Shown: positions 1 through 8,193 of the stretch, piece after piece
Position numbering within the stretch: the first letter of the stretch is position 1
Layout of the letters: each line of letters starts with the position of its first letter
Source: Saccoglossus kowalevskii
Taxonomy: Eukaryota > Hemichordata > Enteropneusta > Harrimaniidae
Direction: 5' to 3'
Length of the DNA: 10,350 nucleotides
NCBI RefSeq assembly: GCF_000003605.2
Contig: NW_003158657.1
Span: forward strand, 1 to 10,350
Program-made: the position numbers and the translations under genes
The notes under the pieces: model-generated
Told to the model about the DNA's origin: nothing
The model's input: only the letters and a program-made list of their open reading frames with translations
Databases searched by the model: none

Positions 1-581
1 GCTTTTTATACATTTTAAAATACACGGTCAATTGTTTGGGTCTGTTGTCACAGACACACAAGCATAAACGATACAGTATTTACAATGTTTGGCTTTTTTA
101 ATACATTTTAAAATACTAGGAAATGGTCAATTGCGTGGGTCTGTTGTCACACACACACACAAGCATAAACGATACAGTATTTACAATGTCTGGCTTTTTT
201 AATACATTTTAAAATACATGGTCAATTGTGTGGGTCTTTTAACACACAAACATAAACGATATAGTATTTACAATGTTTGGCTTTTTAATACATTTTAAAA
301 TACATGGTCAATTGTATGGGTATGTTAACACACACAGCATAAACGATACAGTATTTACAATGTTTGGCTTTTTAATACATTTTAAAATACATGGTCAATT
401 GTGTGGGTCTGTTGTCACACACACACAAGCATAAACGATACAGTATTTACAATGTTTGGCTTTTTAATACATTTTAAAATACATGATCAATTGTGTGGGT
501 CTGTTAACACACACACAAGCATAAACGATACAGTATTTACAATGTCTGGCTTTTTTAATACATTTTAAAATACATGGTCAA

Positions 582-605
582 TTGTGTGGGTCTGTTAACA
601 CACAA
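582..605. repeat. Inverted repeat (7-bp arms) present in most monomers, example copy
   Basis: TTGTGTG at 582-588 and its exact reverse complement CACACAA at 599-605 flank a 10-base spacer, GGTCTGTTAA, which itself holds the start of the GTTAAC palindrome. The same arms recur in nearly every unit. Units with more AC repeats have a longer spacer or slipped pairing, and units with TTGTCAC keep the arms. Rare variants break the left arm, for example ATTGTTTGGG near 31-40 and 1111-1120, and ATTGCGTGGG near 130-140. It could extrude as a small hairpin in single-stranded DNA or in a transcript. That is inference from base pairing only; recurrence in the array does not prove selection. Confidence 0.7.
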
Positions 606-612
606 GCATAAA

Positions 613-631
613 CGATACAGTATTTACAATG
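613..631. repeat. Most conserved 19-bp segment of the monomer, example copy
   Basis: CGATACAGTATTTACAATG is repeated with very few changes through the array. The exceptions I saw include GATATAG (about 270, 1440, 3320, 5300, 9970), ACAATATTT (about 3149, 5128), GTATATAC (about 1075, 9697), TTTGCAAT (about 982, 4953, 9602) and TATTGACAA (about 8087). It starts with a CpG that is kept in every unit although the three bases before it vary (AAA, GCA, ACA, CCA, ATG). ATACAGTAT inside it is an odd-length palindrome with 4-base arms. It does not resemble the mammalian CENP-B box. A protein-binding role is possible but unsupported. Confidence 0.6.
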
Positions 632-1041
632 TTTGGCTTTTTTAATACATTTTAAAATACATGCTCACTTGTGTGGGTCTGTTAACACACAAGCATAAAC
701 GATACAGTATTTACAATGTTTGGCTTTTTAAATACATTTTAAAATACATGGTATATTGTGTGGGCCTGTTAACACACAAGCATATGCGATACAGTATTTA
801 CAATGTTTGGCTTTTTAATACATTTTAAAATACTAGTACATGGTCAATTGTGTGGGTCTGTTAACACACAAGCATGCACGATACAGTATTTACAATGTTT
901 GGCTTTTTTAATACATTTTAAAATACATGGTCAATTGTGTGGGTCCGTTAACACACACACAAGCATAAACGATACAGTATTTGCAATGTTTGTCTTTTTT
1001 AATACATTTTAAAATACATGGTCAATTGTGTGGGTCTGTTA

Positions 1042-1057
1042 ACACACACACACACAC
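1042..1057. repeat. (AC)8 microsatellite, longest AC tract with its copy at 9663
   Basis: Eight AC dinucleotides lie between GTTA and AAGCAT in the unit at 993. Most units have three to about five here. The same length occurs at 9663-9678 in the corresponding unit 8621 bp away, and both units share TATATAC downstream. The tract length was therefore copied with the block rather than gained twice. Confidence 0.85.
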
Positions 1058-1181
1058 AAGCATAAACGATACAGTATATACAATGTTTGGCTTTTTAATA
1101 CATTTTAAAATACATGGTCAATTGTTTGGGTCTGTTGTCACAGACACACAAGCATAAACGATACAGTATTTACAATGTTTG

Positions 1182-2083
1182 GCTTTTTAATACATTTTAA
1201 AATACACGGTCAATTGTTTGGGTCTGTTGTCACAGACACACAAGCATAAACGATACAGTATTTACAATGTTTGGCTTTTTTAATACATTTTAAAATACTA
1301 GGAAATGGTCAATTGCGTGGGTCTGTTGTCACACACACACACAAGCATAAACGATACAGTATTTACAATGTCTGGCTTTTTTAATACATTTTAAAATACA
1401 TGGTCAATTGTGTGGGTCTGTTAACACACAAACATAAACGATATAGTATTTACAATGTTTGGCTTTTTAATACATTTTAAAATACATGGTCAATTGTATG
1501 GGTATGTTAACACACACAGCATAAACGATACAGTATTTACAATGTTTGGCTTTTTAATACATTTTAAAATACATGGTCAATTGTGTGGGTCTGTTGTCAC
1601 ACACACACAAGCATAAACGATACAGTATTTACAATGTTTGGCTTTTTAATACATTTTAAAATACATGATCAATTGTGTGGGTCTGTTAACACACACACAA
1701 GCATAAACGATACAGTATTTACAATGTCTGGCTTTTTAAATACATTTTAAAATACATGGTCAATTGTGTGGGTCTGTTAACACACAAGCATAAACGATAC
1801 AGTATTTACAATGTTTGGCTTTTTTAATACATTTTAAAATACATGCTCAATTGTGTGGGTCTGTTAACACACAAGCATAAACGATACAGTATTTACAATG
1901 TTTGGCTTTTTAAATACATTTTAAAATACATGGTATATTGTGTGGGCCTGTTAACACACAAGCATATGCGATACAGTATTTACAATGTTTGGCTTTTTAA
2001 TACATTTTAAAATACTAGTACATGGTCAATTGTGTGGGTCTGTTAACACACAAGCATACACGATACAGTATTTACAATGTTTG
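1182..2083. repeat. Higher-order repeat block B, copy of first ten units of block A
   Basis: Units starting at 1182, 1274, 1375, 1462, 1549, 1641, 1731, 1818, 1905 and 1992 repeat units 1-10 of block A with matching diagnostic variants and lengths. I noticed about five differences over some 900 bases: the extra A near 1190, TCTGTTAAC where block A has TCTTTTAAC (about 237), T5A3 instead of T6A2 near 1735, CAATTG where block A has CACTTG (about 667), and CATACACG instead of CATGCACG (about 2056). Adjacent units within a block differ far more than this. That is the classic signature of a duplicated multi-monomer block. Units 11-13 of block A are not repeated next; the array switches to a shorter six-unit duplication. 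Confidence 0.87.
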
Positions 2084-2708
2084 GCTTTTTAATACATTTT
2101 AAAATACATGATCAATTGTGTGGGTCTGTTAACACACACACAAGCATAAACGATACAGTATTTACAATGTCTGGCTTTTTTAATACATTTTAAAATACAT
2201 GATCAATTGTGTGGGTCTGTTAACACACACCCAAGCATAAACGATACAGTATTTACAATGTTTGGCTTTTTTAATACATTTTAAAATACATGGTCAATTG
2301 TGTGGGTCTGTTAACACACAAGCATAAACGATACAGTATTTACAATGTTTGGCTTTTTTAATACATTTTAAAATACATGCTCAATTGTGTGGGTCTGTTA
2401 ACACACAAGCATAAACGATACAGTATTTACAATGTTTGGCTTTTTAAATACATTTTAAAATACATGGTATATTGTGTGGGCCTGTTAACACACAAGCATA
2501 TGCGATACAGTATTTACAATGTTTGGCTTTTTAATACATTTTAAAATACTAGTACATGGCCAATTGTGTGGGTCTGTTAACACACAAGCATGCACGATAC
2601 AGTATTTACAATGTTTGGCTTTTTTAATACATTTTAAAATACATGGTCAATTGTGTGGGTCCGTTAACACACACACAAGCATAAACGATACAGTATTTAC
2701 AATGTTTG
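1641..2708. repeat. Six-monomer block duplicated in tandem, 534-bp period
   Basis: Units at 1641-2173 and 2174-2708 follow the same order: ATGATC unit, plain unit, ATGCTC unit, GGTATATTG/CATATGCG unit, TACTAGTAC unit, then a sixth unit. Diagnostic motifs are offset by 534 bp: GATC at 1667 and 2201, TGGTATATTG at 1931 and 2465. The sixth units differ: 2084 is a second ATGATC/TGTCTGG unit, while 2618 is a GTCCG unit resembling unit 11 of block A. The unit at 2174 has a one-base change in its AC tract (CACACCCAAG). The first copy overlaps the end of block B, so this duplication happened inside a block-B-like array. Confidence 0.82.
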
Positions 2709-2986
2709 GTTTTTTTAATACATTTTAAAATACATCGTCAATTGTGTGGGCCCGTTAACACACACACAAGCATAAACGATACAGTATTTACAATGTTTGG
2801 CTTTTTAATACATTTAAAATACATGGTAAATTGTTGGGTCTGTTGTCACAGACACACAAGCATAAACGATACAGTATTTACAATGTTTGGCTTTTTTAAT
2901 ACATTTTAAAATACTAGTACATGGTCAATTGCGTGGGTCTGTTGTCACACACACAAGCATAAACGATACAGTATTTACAATGTTTG
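2709..2986. repeat. Three mosaic monomers between higher-order blocks
   Basis: Units at 2709, 2800 and 2890 do not continue either neighbouring block in order. The first has a T7 tract, ATCGTC in place of ATGGTC, and GGGCCCG. The second has lost a base in the palindrome (CATTTAAAAT near 2810), reads GGTAAATTGTTGGG and carries CACAGACAC like unit 13 of block A. The third joins TACTAGTAC (unit-10 type) to GCGTGGG and TTGTCAC (unit-2 type), so it looks like a recombinant unit. This stretch probably marks an old exchange point between block types. Confidence 0.6.
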
Positions 2987-4247
2987 GCTTTTTAATACAT
3001 TTTAAAATACATGGTCAATTGTGTGGGTCTGTTAACACACAAGCATGCACGATACAGTATTTACAATGTTTGGATTTTTTAATACATTTTAAAATACATG
3101 GTCAATTGTGTGGGTCTGTTGTCATACACACACACGCATAAACGATACAATATTTACAATGCTTGGCTTTTTTAATACATTTTAAAATACATGGTCAATT
3201 GTGTGGGCCTGTTAACACACAAGCATATGCGATACAGTATTTACAATGTTCGGCTTTTTTAATACATTTTAAAATACATGGTCAATTGTGTGAGTCTGTT
3301 AACACACAAGCATAAACGATATAGTATTTACAATGTTTGGCTTTTTTAATACATTTTAAAATACATGGTCAATTGTGTGAGTCTGTTAACACACAAGCAT
3401 AAACGATACAGTATTTACAATGTTTGGCTTTTTTAATACATTTTAAAATACATGGTCAATTGTGTGGGTCTGTTGTCACACACACACAAGCATAAACGAT
3501 ACAGTATTTACAATGTTTGGCTTTTTAATACATTTTAAAATACATGGTCAATTGTGTGGGTCCGTTAACACACACACAAGCATAAACGATACAGTATTTA
3601 CAATTTTTGGCTTTTTAATACATTTTAAAATACATGGTCAATTGTGTGGGTCTGTTGTCACACACACACAAGCATAAACGATACAGTATTTACAATGTTT
3701 GGTTTTTTTAATACATTTTAAAATACATGGTCAATTGTGTGGGTCCGTTAACACACACACAAGCATAAACGATACAGTATTTACAATGTCTGGTTTTTTT
3801 AATACATTTTAAAATACATGGTCAATTGTGTGGGTCTGTTAACAGACAAGCATAAACGATACAGTATTTACAATGTTTGGCTTTTTTAATACTTTTTTAA
3901 TACATTTTAAAATACATGGTCAATTGTGTGAGTCTGTTAACACACAAGCATAAACGATACAGTATTTACAATGTTTGGCTTTTTTAATACATTTTAAAAT
4001 ACATGGTCAATTGTGTGGGTCTGTTGTCACAAGTATAAACGATACAGTATTTACAATGTTTGGCTTTTTAATACATTTTAAAATACTAGTACATGGTCAA
4101 TTGTGTGGGTCTGTTAACACACAAGCATGCACGATACAGTATTTACAATGTTTGGCTTTTTTAATATATTTTAAAATACTAGTACATGGTCAATTGTGTG
4201 GGTCTGTTAACACACAAGCATAAACGATACAGTATTTACAATGTTTG
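2987..4247. repeat. Higher-order block C, first copy (14 monomers)
   Basis: Units start at 2987, 3073, 3166, 3253, 3340, 3427, 3520, 3610, 3702, 3793, 3880, 3978, 4063 and 4155. Markers in order: CATGCACG; GGATTTTTT with GTCATACAC and GATACAATAT; GGGCCTG with CATATGCG and TTCGG; GTGAGTC with GATATAG; GTGAGTC again; TTGTCAC; GTCCG with ACAATTTTTGG; TTGTCAC; T7 with GTCCG and TGTCTGG; T7 with AACAGACAAG; an 11-bp duplication with GTGAGTC; the short GTCACAAG unit; and two TACTAGTAC units. The same order recurs from 4965, so this is a true multi-monomer unit. Confidence 0.84.
3882..3903. repeat. 11-bp tandem duplication of TTTTTTAATAC, first copy
   Basis: TTTTTTAATAC at 3882-3892 is repeated exactly at 3893-3903, extending this unit to 98 bp. 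The normal unit has one copy. Replication slippage on the AT-rich start of the monomer explains it. It is a good lineage marker because it occurs only in the three corresponding block-C units. Confidence 0.9.
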
Positions 4248-4425
4248 GCTTTTTAATACATTTTACAATACTAGTACATGGTCAATTGTGTGTGTCTGTT
4301 AACACACAAGCATAAACGATACAGTATTTACAATGTTTGGCTTTTTAATATATTTTAAAATACATGGTCAATTGTGTGGCTCTGTTGACACACAAGCATA
4401 CACGATACAGTATTTACAATGTGTG
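4248..4425. repeat. Two marker monomers (TGTGTGTCTG and GTGGCTCTG types)
   Basis: The unit at 4248 has TTTTACAATAC instead of TTTTAAAATAC, a TAGTAC insert and TGTGTGTCTG. The unit at 4340 has TTAATATATTTT, GTGGCTCTGTTGACAC and ends in TGTGTGGCC. The pair recurs at 7922-8099 (offset 3674) but not after 6127, where the unit at 6128 begins like the first of the pair and ends like the unit at 4426. A simple reading is that a deletion of about two units fused them in the second copy. Confidence 0.72.
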
Positions 4426-4964
4426 GCCTTTTTTAATACATTTTAAAATACATGGTCAATTGTGTGGGTCTGTTGTCACACACACACAAGCATACACGAT
4501 ACAGTATTTACAATGTTTGGCTTTTTAAATACATTTTAAAATACATGGTCAATTGTGTGGGTCTGTTAACACACAATCATAAACGATACAGTATTTACAA
4601 TGTTTGGCTTTTTTAATACATTTTAAAATACATGCTCAATTGTGTGGGTCTGTTAACACACAAGCATAAACGATACAGTATTTACAATGTTTGGCTTTTT
4701 AAATACATTTTAAAATACATGGTATATTGTGTGGGCCTGTTAACACACAAGCATATGCGATACAGTATTTACAATGTTTGGCTTTTTAATACATTTTAAA
4801 ATACTAGTACATGGATCAATTGTGTGGGTCTGTTAACACACAAGCATGCACGATACAGTATTTACAATGTTTGGCTTTATTAATACATTTTAAAATACAT
4901 GGTCAATTGTGTGGGTCCGTTAACACACACACAAGCATAAACGATACAGTATTTGCAATGTTTG
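4426..4964. repeat. Six-monomer block D, first copy
   Basis: Units at 4426, 4520, 4607, 4694, 4781 and 4874 carry, in order: CC before the T tract with TTGTCAC and CATACACG; a T5A3 unit; ATGCTC; GGTATATTG with CATATGCG; TACTAGTAC with CATGCACG; and GTCCG with TTTGCAATG and TTTGTC. The same order lies at 9076-9613 with an offset of about 4650 bp (4426 to 9076, 4694 to 9344, 4781 to 9431). The last four units also match units 8-11 of block A. Private changes here are CACAATCAT (about 4574), ATGGATCAATTG (about 4813) and CTTTATTAAT (about 4875). Confidence 0.8.
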
Positions 4965-5765
4965 TCTTTTTTAATACATTTTAAAATACATGGTCAATTG
5001 TGTGGGTCTGTTAACACACAAGCATGCACGATACAGTATTTACAATGTTTGGATTTTTTAATACATTTTAAAATACATGGTCAATTGTGTGGGTCTGCTG
5101 TCATACACACACACGCATAAACGATACAATATTTACAATGTTTGGCTTTTTTAATACATTTTAAAATACATGGTCAATTGTGTGGGCCTGTTAATACACA
5201 AGCATATGCGATACAGTATTTACAATGCTCGGCTTTTTTAATACATTTTAAAATACATGGTCAATTGTGTGAGTCTGTTAACACACAAGCATAAACGATA
5301 TAGTATTTACAATGTTTGGCTTTGTTAATACATTTTAAAATACATGGTCAATTGTGTGAGTCTGTTAACACACAAGCATAAACGATACAGTATTTACAAT
5401 GTTTCGCTTTTTAATACATTTTAAAATACATGGTCAATTGTGTGGGTCCGTTAACACACACAAGCATAAACGATACAGTATTTACAATTTTTGGCTTTTT
5501 AATACATTTTAAAATACATGGTCAATTGTGTGGGTCTGTTGTCACACACACACAAGCATAAACGATACAGTATTTACAATGTTTGGTTTTTTTAATACAT
5601 TTTAAAATACATGGTCAATTGTGTGGGTCCGTTAACACACACACAAGCATAAACGATACAGTATTTACAATGTCTGGTTTTTTTAATACATTTTAAAATA
5701 CATGGTCAATTGTGTGGGTCTGTTAACAGACAAGCATAAACGATACAGTATTTACAATGTTTGGC

Positions 5766-5787
5766 TTTTTTAATACTTTTTTAATAC
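5766..5787. repeat. 11-bp tandem duplication, second copy
   Basis: The same duplication at an offset of 1884 bp from the first, in the corresponding unit, followed by the same GTGAGTC variant. Confidence 0.9.
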
Positions 5788-5861
5788 ATTTTAAAATACA
5801 TGGTCAATTGTGTGAGTCTGTTAACACACAAGCATAAACGATACAGTATTTACAATGTTTG

Positions 5862-5942
5862 GCTTTTTTAATACATTTTAAAATACATGGTCAATTGTGT
5901 GGGTCTGTTGTCACAAGCATAAACGATACAGTATTTACAATG
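5862..5942. repeat. 81-bp monomer with short AC tract and 4-bp deletion
   Basis: This unit has the shortest AC region (TTGTCACAAGC) and ends ACAATGGC where other units have ACAATGTTTGGC, a loss of four bases. The same two traits occur at 7656-7736. The corresponding first-copy unit (3978-4062, 85 bp) has the short AC region but keeps the four bases. The deletion therefore postdates the split of the first copy from the other two. Confidence 0.85.
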
Positions 5943-6127
5943 GCTTTTTAATACATTTTAAAATACTAGTACATGGTCAATTGTGTGGGTCTGTTAACAC
6001 ACAAGCATGCACGATACAGTATTTACAATGTTTGGCTTTTTTAATACATTTTAAAATACTAGTACATGGTCAATTGTGTGGGTCTGTTAACACACAAGCA
6101 AAAACGATACAGTATTTACAATGTTTG

Positions 6128-6306
6128 GCTTTTTAATACATTTTAAAATACATGGTCAATTGTGTGGGTCTCTTGTCACACACACACAAGCATACACGAT
6201 ACAGTATTTACAATGTTTGGCTTTTTAAATACATTTTAAAATACATGGTCAATTGTGTAGGTCTGTTAACACACTAGCATGCACGATACAGTATTTACAA
6301 TGTTTT
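6128..6306. repeat. Two monomers joining block C to block E
   Basis: The unit at 6128 has an ordinary GGC-T5 start, then TCTCTTGTCAC and CATACACG. The unit at 6220 has T5A3, GTGTAGGTC, ACACTAGCATGCACG and ends TGTTTTGC. Both endings recur at 8100-8280. The 6128 unit is two bases shorter than its later counterpart because it lacks the GGCC-T6 start, which fits a fusion of two block-C units with loss of the sequence between them. Confidence 0.65.
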
Positions 6307-6766
6307 GCTTTTTTAATACATTTTAAAATACATAGTCAATTGTGTGGGTCTGTTGTCACACACACACAAGCATAAACGATACAGTATTTACAATGTTTGG
6401 CTTTTTTAATACATTTTAAAATACTATTAAATGGTCAATTGCGTGGGTCTGTTGTCACACACAAGCATAAACGATACAGTATTTACAATGTTTGGCTTTT
6501 TAATACATTTTAAAATACATGGTCAATTGTGTGGGTCTGTTAACACACAAGCATGCACGATACAGTATTTACAATGTTTTGCTTTTTTAATACATTTTAA
6601 AATACATAGTCAATTGTGTGGGTCTGTTGTCACACACACACAAGCATAAACGATACAGTATTTACAATGTTTTGCTTTTTTAATACATTTTAAAATACAT
6701 AGTCAATTGTGTGGGTCTGTTGTCACACACACACAAGCATAAACGATACAGTATTTACAATGTTTG
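6307..6766. repeat. Local repeat of TGTTTTGC / ATACATAGTC monomers
   Basis: Units starting at 6307, 6581 and 6674 are preceded by TGTTTTGC instead of TGTTTGGC and carry ATACATAGTC with TTGTCAC. All three are 93 bp. Between them, the unit at 6400 has the insert variant TACTATTAAATGG with GCGTGGG, and the unit at 6495 has CATGCACG. The later counterpart around 8281-8373 has only one such unit and moves straight to the GTCCG unit. The stretch 6400-6766 (four units, 367 bp) is therefore extra here or was lost there. Confidence 0.75.
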
Positions 6767-7198
6767 GCTTTTTAATACATTTTAAAATACATGGTCAATT
6801 GTGTGGGTCCGTTAACACACACACAAGCATCCACGATACAGTATTTACAATGTTTGGCTTTTTTAATACATTTTAAAATACATGGTCAATTGTGTGGGTC
6901 TGTTGTCACACACACACAAGCATAAACGATACAGTATTTACAATGTTTGGCTTTTTAATACATTTTAAAATACATGATCAATTGTGTGGGTCTGTTAACA
7001 CACACACAAGCATAAACGATACAGTATTTACAATGTCTGGCTTTTTAAATACATTTTAAAATACATGGTCAATTGTGTGGGTCTGTTAACACACAAGCAT
7101 AAACGATACAGTATTTACAATGTTTGGCTTTTTTAATACATTTTAAAATACATGCTCAATACACACAAGCATATGCGATACAGTATTTACAATGTTTG
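6767..7198. repeat. Five-monomer block E, first copy
   Basis: Units at 6767, 6857, 6950, 7040 and 7127 are, in order: a GTCCG unit with CATCCACG; a TTGTCAC unit; an ATGATC unit with TGTCTGG; a T5A3 unit; and a truncated 72-bp ATGCTC unit with CATATGCG. The block recurs at 8374-8805 with a constant offset of 1607 bp for every unit start. I saw three differences between the copies: CATCCACG against CATGCACG, CAAGCATAA against CAATCATAA, and T5A3 against T6A2. Confidence 0.82.
7127..7198. repeat. Truncated 72-bp monomer, first copy
   Basis: This unit reads ATGCTCAAT then ACACACAAGC, lacking 15 bases of the usual TGTGTGGG to GTTA segment. The loss removes most of the left arm and the whole spacer of the monomer's inverted repeat and leaves the right arm. 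The left part is unit-8 type (ATGCTC) and the right part unit-9 type (CATATGCG), so an exchange between those types is also involved. An identical copy is at 8734. Confidence 0.85.
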
Positions 7199-7470
7199 GC
7201 TTTTTTAATACATTTTAAAATACATGCTCAATTGTGTGGGTCTGTTAACACACACAGCATAAACGATACAGTATTTACAATGTTTGGCTTTTTAATACAT
7301 TTTAAAATACATGGTCAATTGTGTGGGTCTGTTGTCACACACACACAAGCATAAACGATACAGTATTTACAATTTTTGGCTTTTTAATACATTTTAAAAT
7401 ACATGGTCAATTGTGTGGGTCTGTTGTCACACACACACAAGCATAAACGATACAGTATTTACAATTTCTG
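7199..7470. repeat. Three mosaic monomers before the third block-C core
   Basis: The unit at 7199 begins as an ATGCTC type (unit 8 of block A) and ends ACACACAGCATAAAC like unit 4 of block A. The unit at 7287 is a TTGTCAC type ending ACAATTTTTGG, like 3610 and 5494 boundaries. The unit at 7379 begins as a TTGTCAC unit and ends ACAATTTCTGG before a T7 tract, so it appears to fuse the two block-C units that are separate at 3610-3792 and 5494-5676. Confidence 0.6.
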
Positions 7471-7559
7471 GTTTTTTTAATACATTTTAAAATACATGGT
7501 CAATTGTGTGGGTCTGTTAACAAACAAGCATAAACGATACAGTATTTACAATGTTTGGC

Positions 7560-7581
7560 TTTTTTAATACTTTTTTAATAC
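7560..7581. repeat. 11-bp tandem duplication, third copy
   Basis: The same duplication 1794 bp beyond the second copy, again followed by GTGAGTC. This confirms that the three units descend from one slipped ancestor. Confidence 0.9.
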
Positions 7582-7655
7582 ATTTTAAAATACATGGTCA
7601 ATTGTGTGAGTCTGTTAACACACAAGCATAAACGATACAGTATTTACAATGTTTG

Positions 7656-7736
7656 GCTTTTTTAATACATTTTAAAATACATGGTCAATTGTGTGGGTCT
7701 GTTGTCACAAGCATAAACGATACAGTATTTACAATG
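7656..7736. repeat. 81-bp monomer, second occurrence of the 4-bp deletion
   Basis: It shares the short TTGTCACAAGC tract and the ACAATGGC ending with 5862-5942, 1794 bp upstream. The join into the next unit gives the same local sequence in both places. Confidence 0.85.
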
Positions 7737-8193
7737 GCTTTTTAATACATTTTAAAATACTAGTACATGGTCAATTGTGTGGGTCTGTTAACACACAAGC
7801 ATGCACGATACAGTATTTACAATGTTTGGCTTTTTTAATACATTTTAAAATACTAGTACATGGTCAATTGTGTGGGTCTGTTAACACACAAGCATAAACG
7901 ATACAGTATTTACAATGTTTGGCTTTTTAATACATTTTAAAATACCAGTACATGGTCAATTGTGTGTGTCTGTTAACACACAAGCATAAACGATACAGTA
8001 TTTACAATGTTTGGCTTTTTAATACATTTTAAAATACATGGTCAATTGTGTGGCTCTGTTGACACACAAGCATACACGATACAGTATTGACAATGTGTGG
8101 CCTTTTTTAATACATTTTAAAATACATGGTCAATTGTGTGGGTCTCTTGTCACACACACACAAGCATACACGATACAGTATTTACAATGTTTG

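Larger units (their letters stand above)
549..635. repeat. Representative short (87-bp) monomer
   Basis: This unit is close to the array consensus and serves as a reference. It runs GGC, six T, AATAC, then the 10-bp palindrome ATTTTAAAAT followed by ACATGG. Next come TCAATTGTGTGGG, TCTGTTAAC, (AC)3 in total, AAGCATAAA and finally CGATACAGTATTTACAATG with TTT. It contains three small palindromes, TTTTAAAA, CAATTG and GTTAAC, and an inverted repeat spanning TTGTGTG and CACACAA. Its G+C is about 30%. The first half also has an internal imperfect direct repeat, TTTTAATACA against TTTTAAAATACA, suggesting that the monomer partly grew from a shorter AT-rich motif. Longer units differ mainly by extra AC pairs or by TAGTAC inserted before ATGG. 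Confidence 0.9.
1..1181. repeat. Higher-order repeat block A, 13 monomers
   Basis: Thirteen distinguishable units start at 1, 92, 193, 280, 367, 459, 549, 636, 723, 810, 902, 993 and 1090. Diagnostic variants in order are: TACACGG with GTTTGGG and CACAGACAC (unit 1); TACTAGGAAATGG with GCGTGGG (2); GATATAG (3); GTATGGGTATG (4); TTGTCAC (5); ATGATC with TGTCTGG (6); plain (7); ATGCTC (8); GGTATATTG with GGGCCTG and CATATGCG (9); TACTAGTAC with CATGCACG (10); GTCCG, TTTGCAATG and TTTGTC (11); (AC)8 and TATATAC (12); GTTTGGG with CACAGAC (13). The same order restarts at 1182, giving a period of about 1182 bp. Unit 1 has lost one A in its TTTTTAATAC motif. Confidence 0.88.
4965..6127. repeat. Higher-order block C, second copy (13 monomers)
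   Basis: This block repeats 2987-4247 in order. GGATTTTTT lies at 3072-3080 and again at 5051-5059, and GTCATACAC at 3121 and 5100, an offset of 1979 bp. After 5406 the offset drops to 1884 because the TTGTCAC unit corresponding to 3427-3519 is missing, and to 1880 after a 4-bp loss at about 5941. Small private changes include TCTGCTGTC (about 5095), TTAATACAC (about 5191), CTTTGTTAAT (about 5320), TTTCGC (about 5402) and AAGCAAAAACG (about 6097). The missing unit is bounded by near-identical sequence, so unequal pairing is a sufficient explanation. Confidence 0.84.
7471..8193. repeat. Third copy of the block-C core (8 monomers)
   Basis: Units at 7471, 7558, 7656, 7737, 7829, 7922, 8014 and 8100 match those at 3793-4519 and, in part, 5677-6219. 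Exact offsets are 1794 bp from the second copy (5764 to 7558, 5862 to 7656, 5943 to 7737, 6035 to 7829). From the first copy they are 3674 bp over the last units (4248 to 7922, 4340 to 8014, 4426 to 8100). Shared markers are the T7 tract, the 11-bp duplication with GTGAGTC, the short GTCACAAG unit, TGTGTGTCTG, and GTGGCTCTGTTGACAC with TGTGTGGCC. Private changes are AACAAACAAG, TACCAGTAC and TATTGACAA. The last two marker units are absent from the second copy. Confidence 0.82.

Noticed and set aside
11-24. TATA-like promoter at the ATTTTAAAATAC motif
   Set aside because: The motif is an AT palindrome in every monomer with no associated gene, start region or downstream reading frame, so it has no specific promoter evidence.
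582-605. Rho-independent terminator
   Set aside because: The 7-bp inverted repeat is not G+C rich and is followed by AAGCATAAA, not a T run. It is a repeated satellite feature in what is most likely eukaryotic DNA.
613-631. CENP-B box
   Set aside because: The conserved CGATACAGTATTTACAATG segment lacks the TTCG and CGGG cores of the known box. A centromeric role cannot be claimed from sequence alone.
803-1012. Open reading frames of 67-84 codons, all on the + strand (803, 2519, 2706, 2887, 3462, 3975, 5897, 6431, 7124, 7691, 9424, 9984)
   Set aside because: They are translations of the monomer itself. Units of 87, 90 or 93 bp keep frame for two or three copies and a T6 tract or a 91/92-bp unit ends it (for example FNTF followed by a stop). 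Indels between units ignore codon phase, no frame spans more than about three units, and the products resemble each other only because the DNA does.
4874-4884. Minus-strand AATAAA polyadenylation signal created by CTTTATTAAT
   Set aside because: It is a single-base change in one of 115 units, with no transcript or gene nearby.
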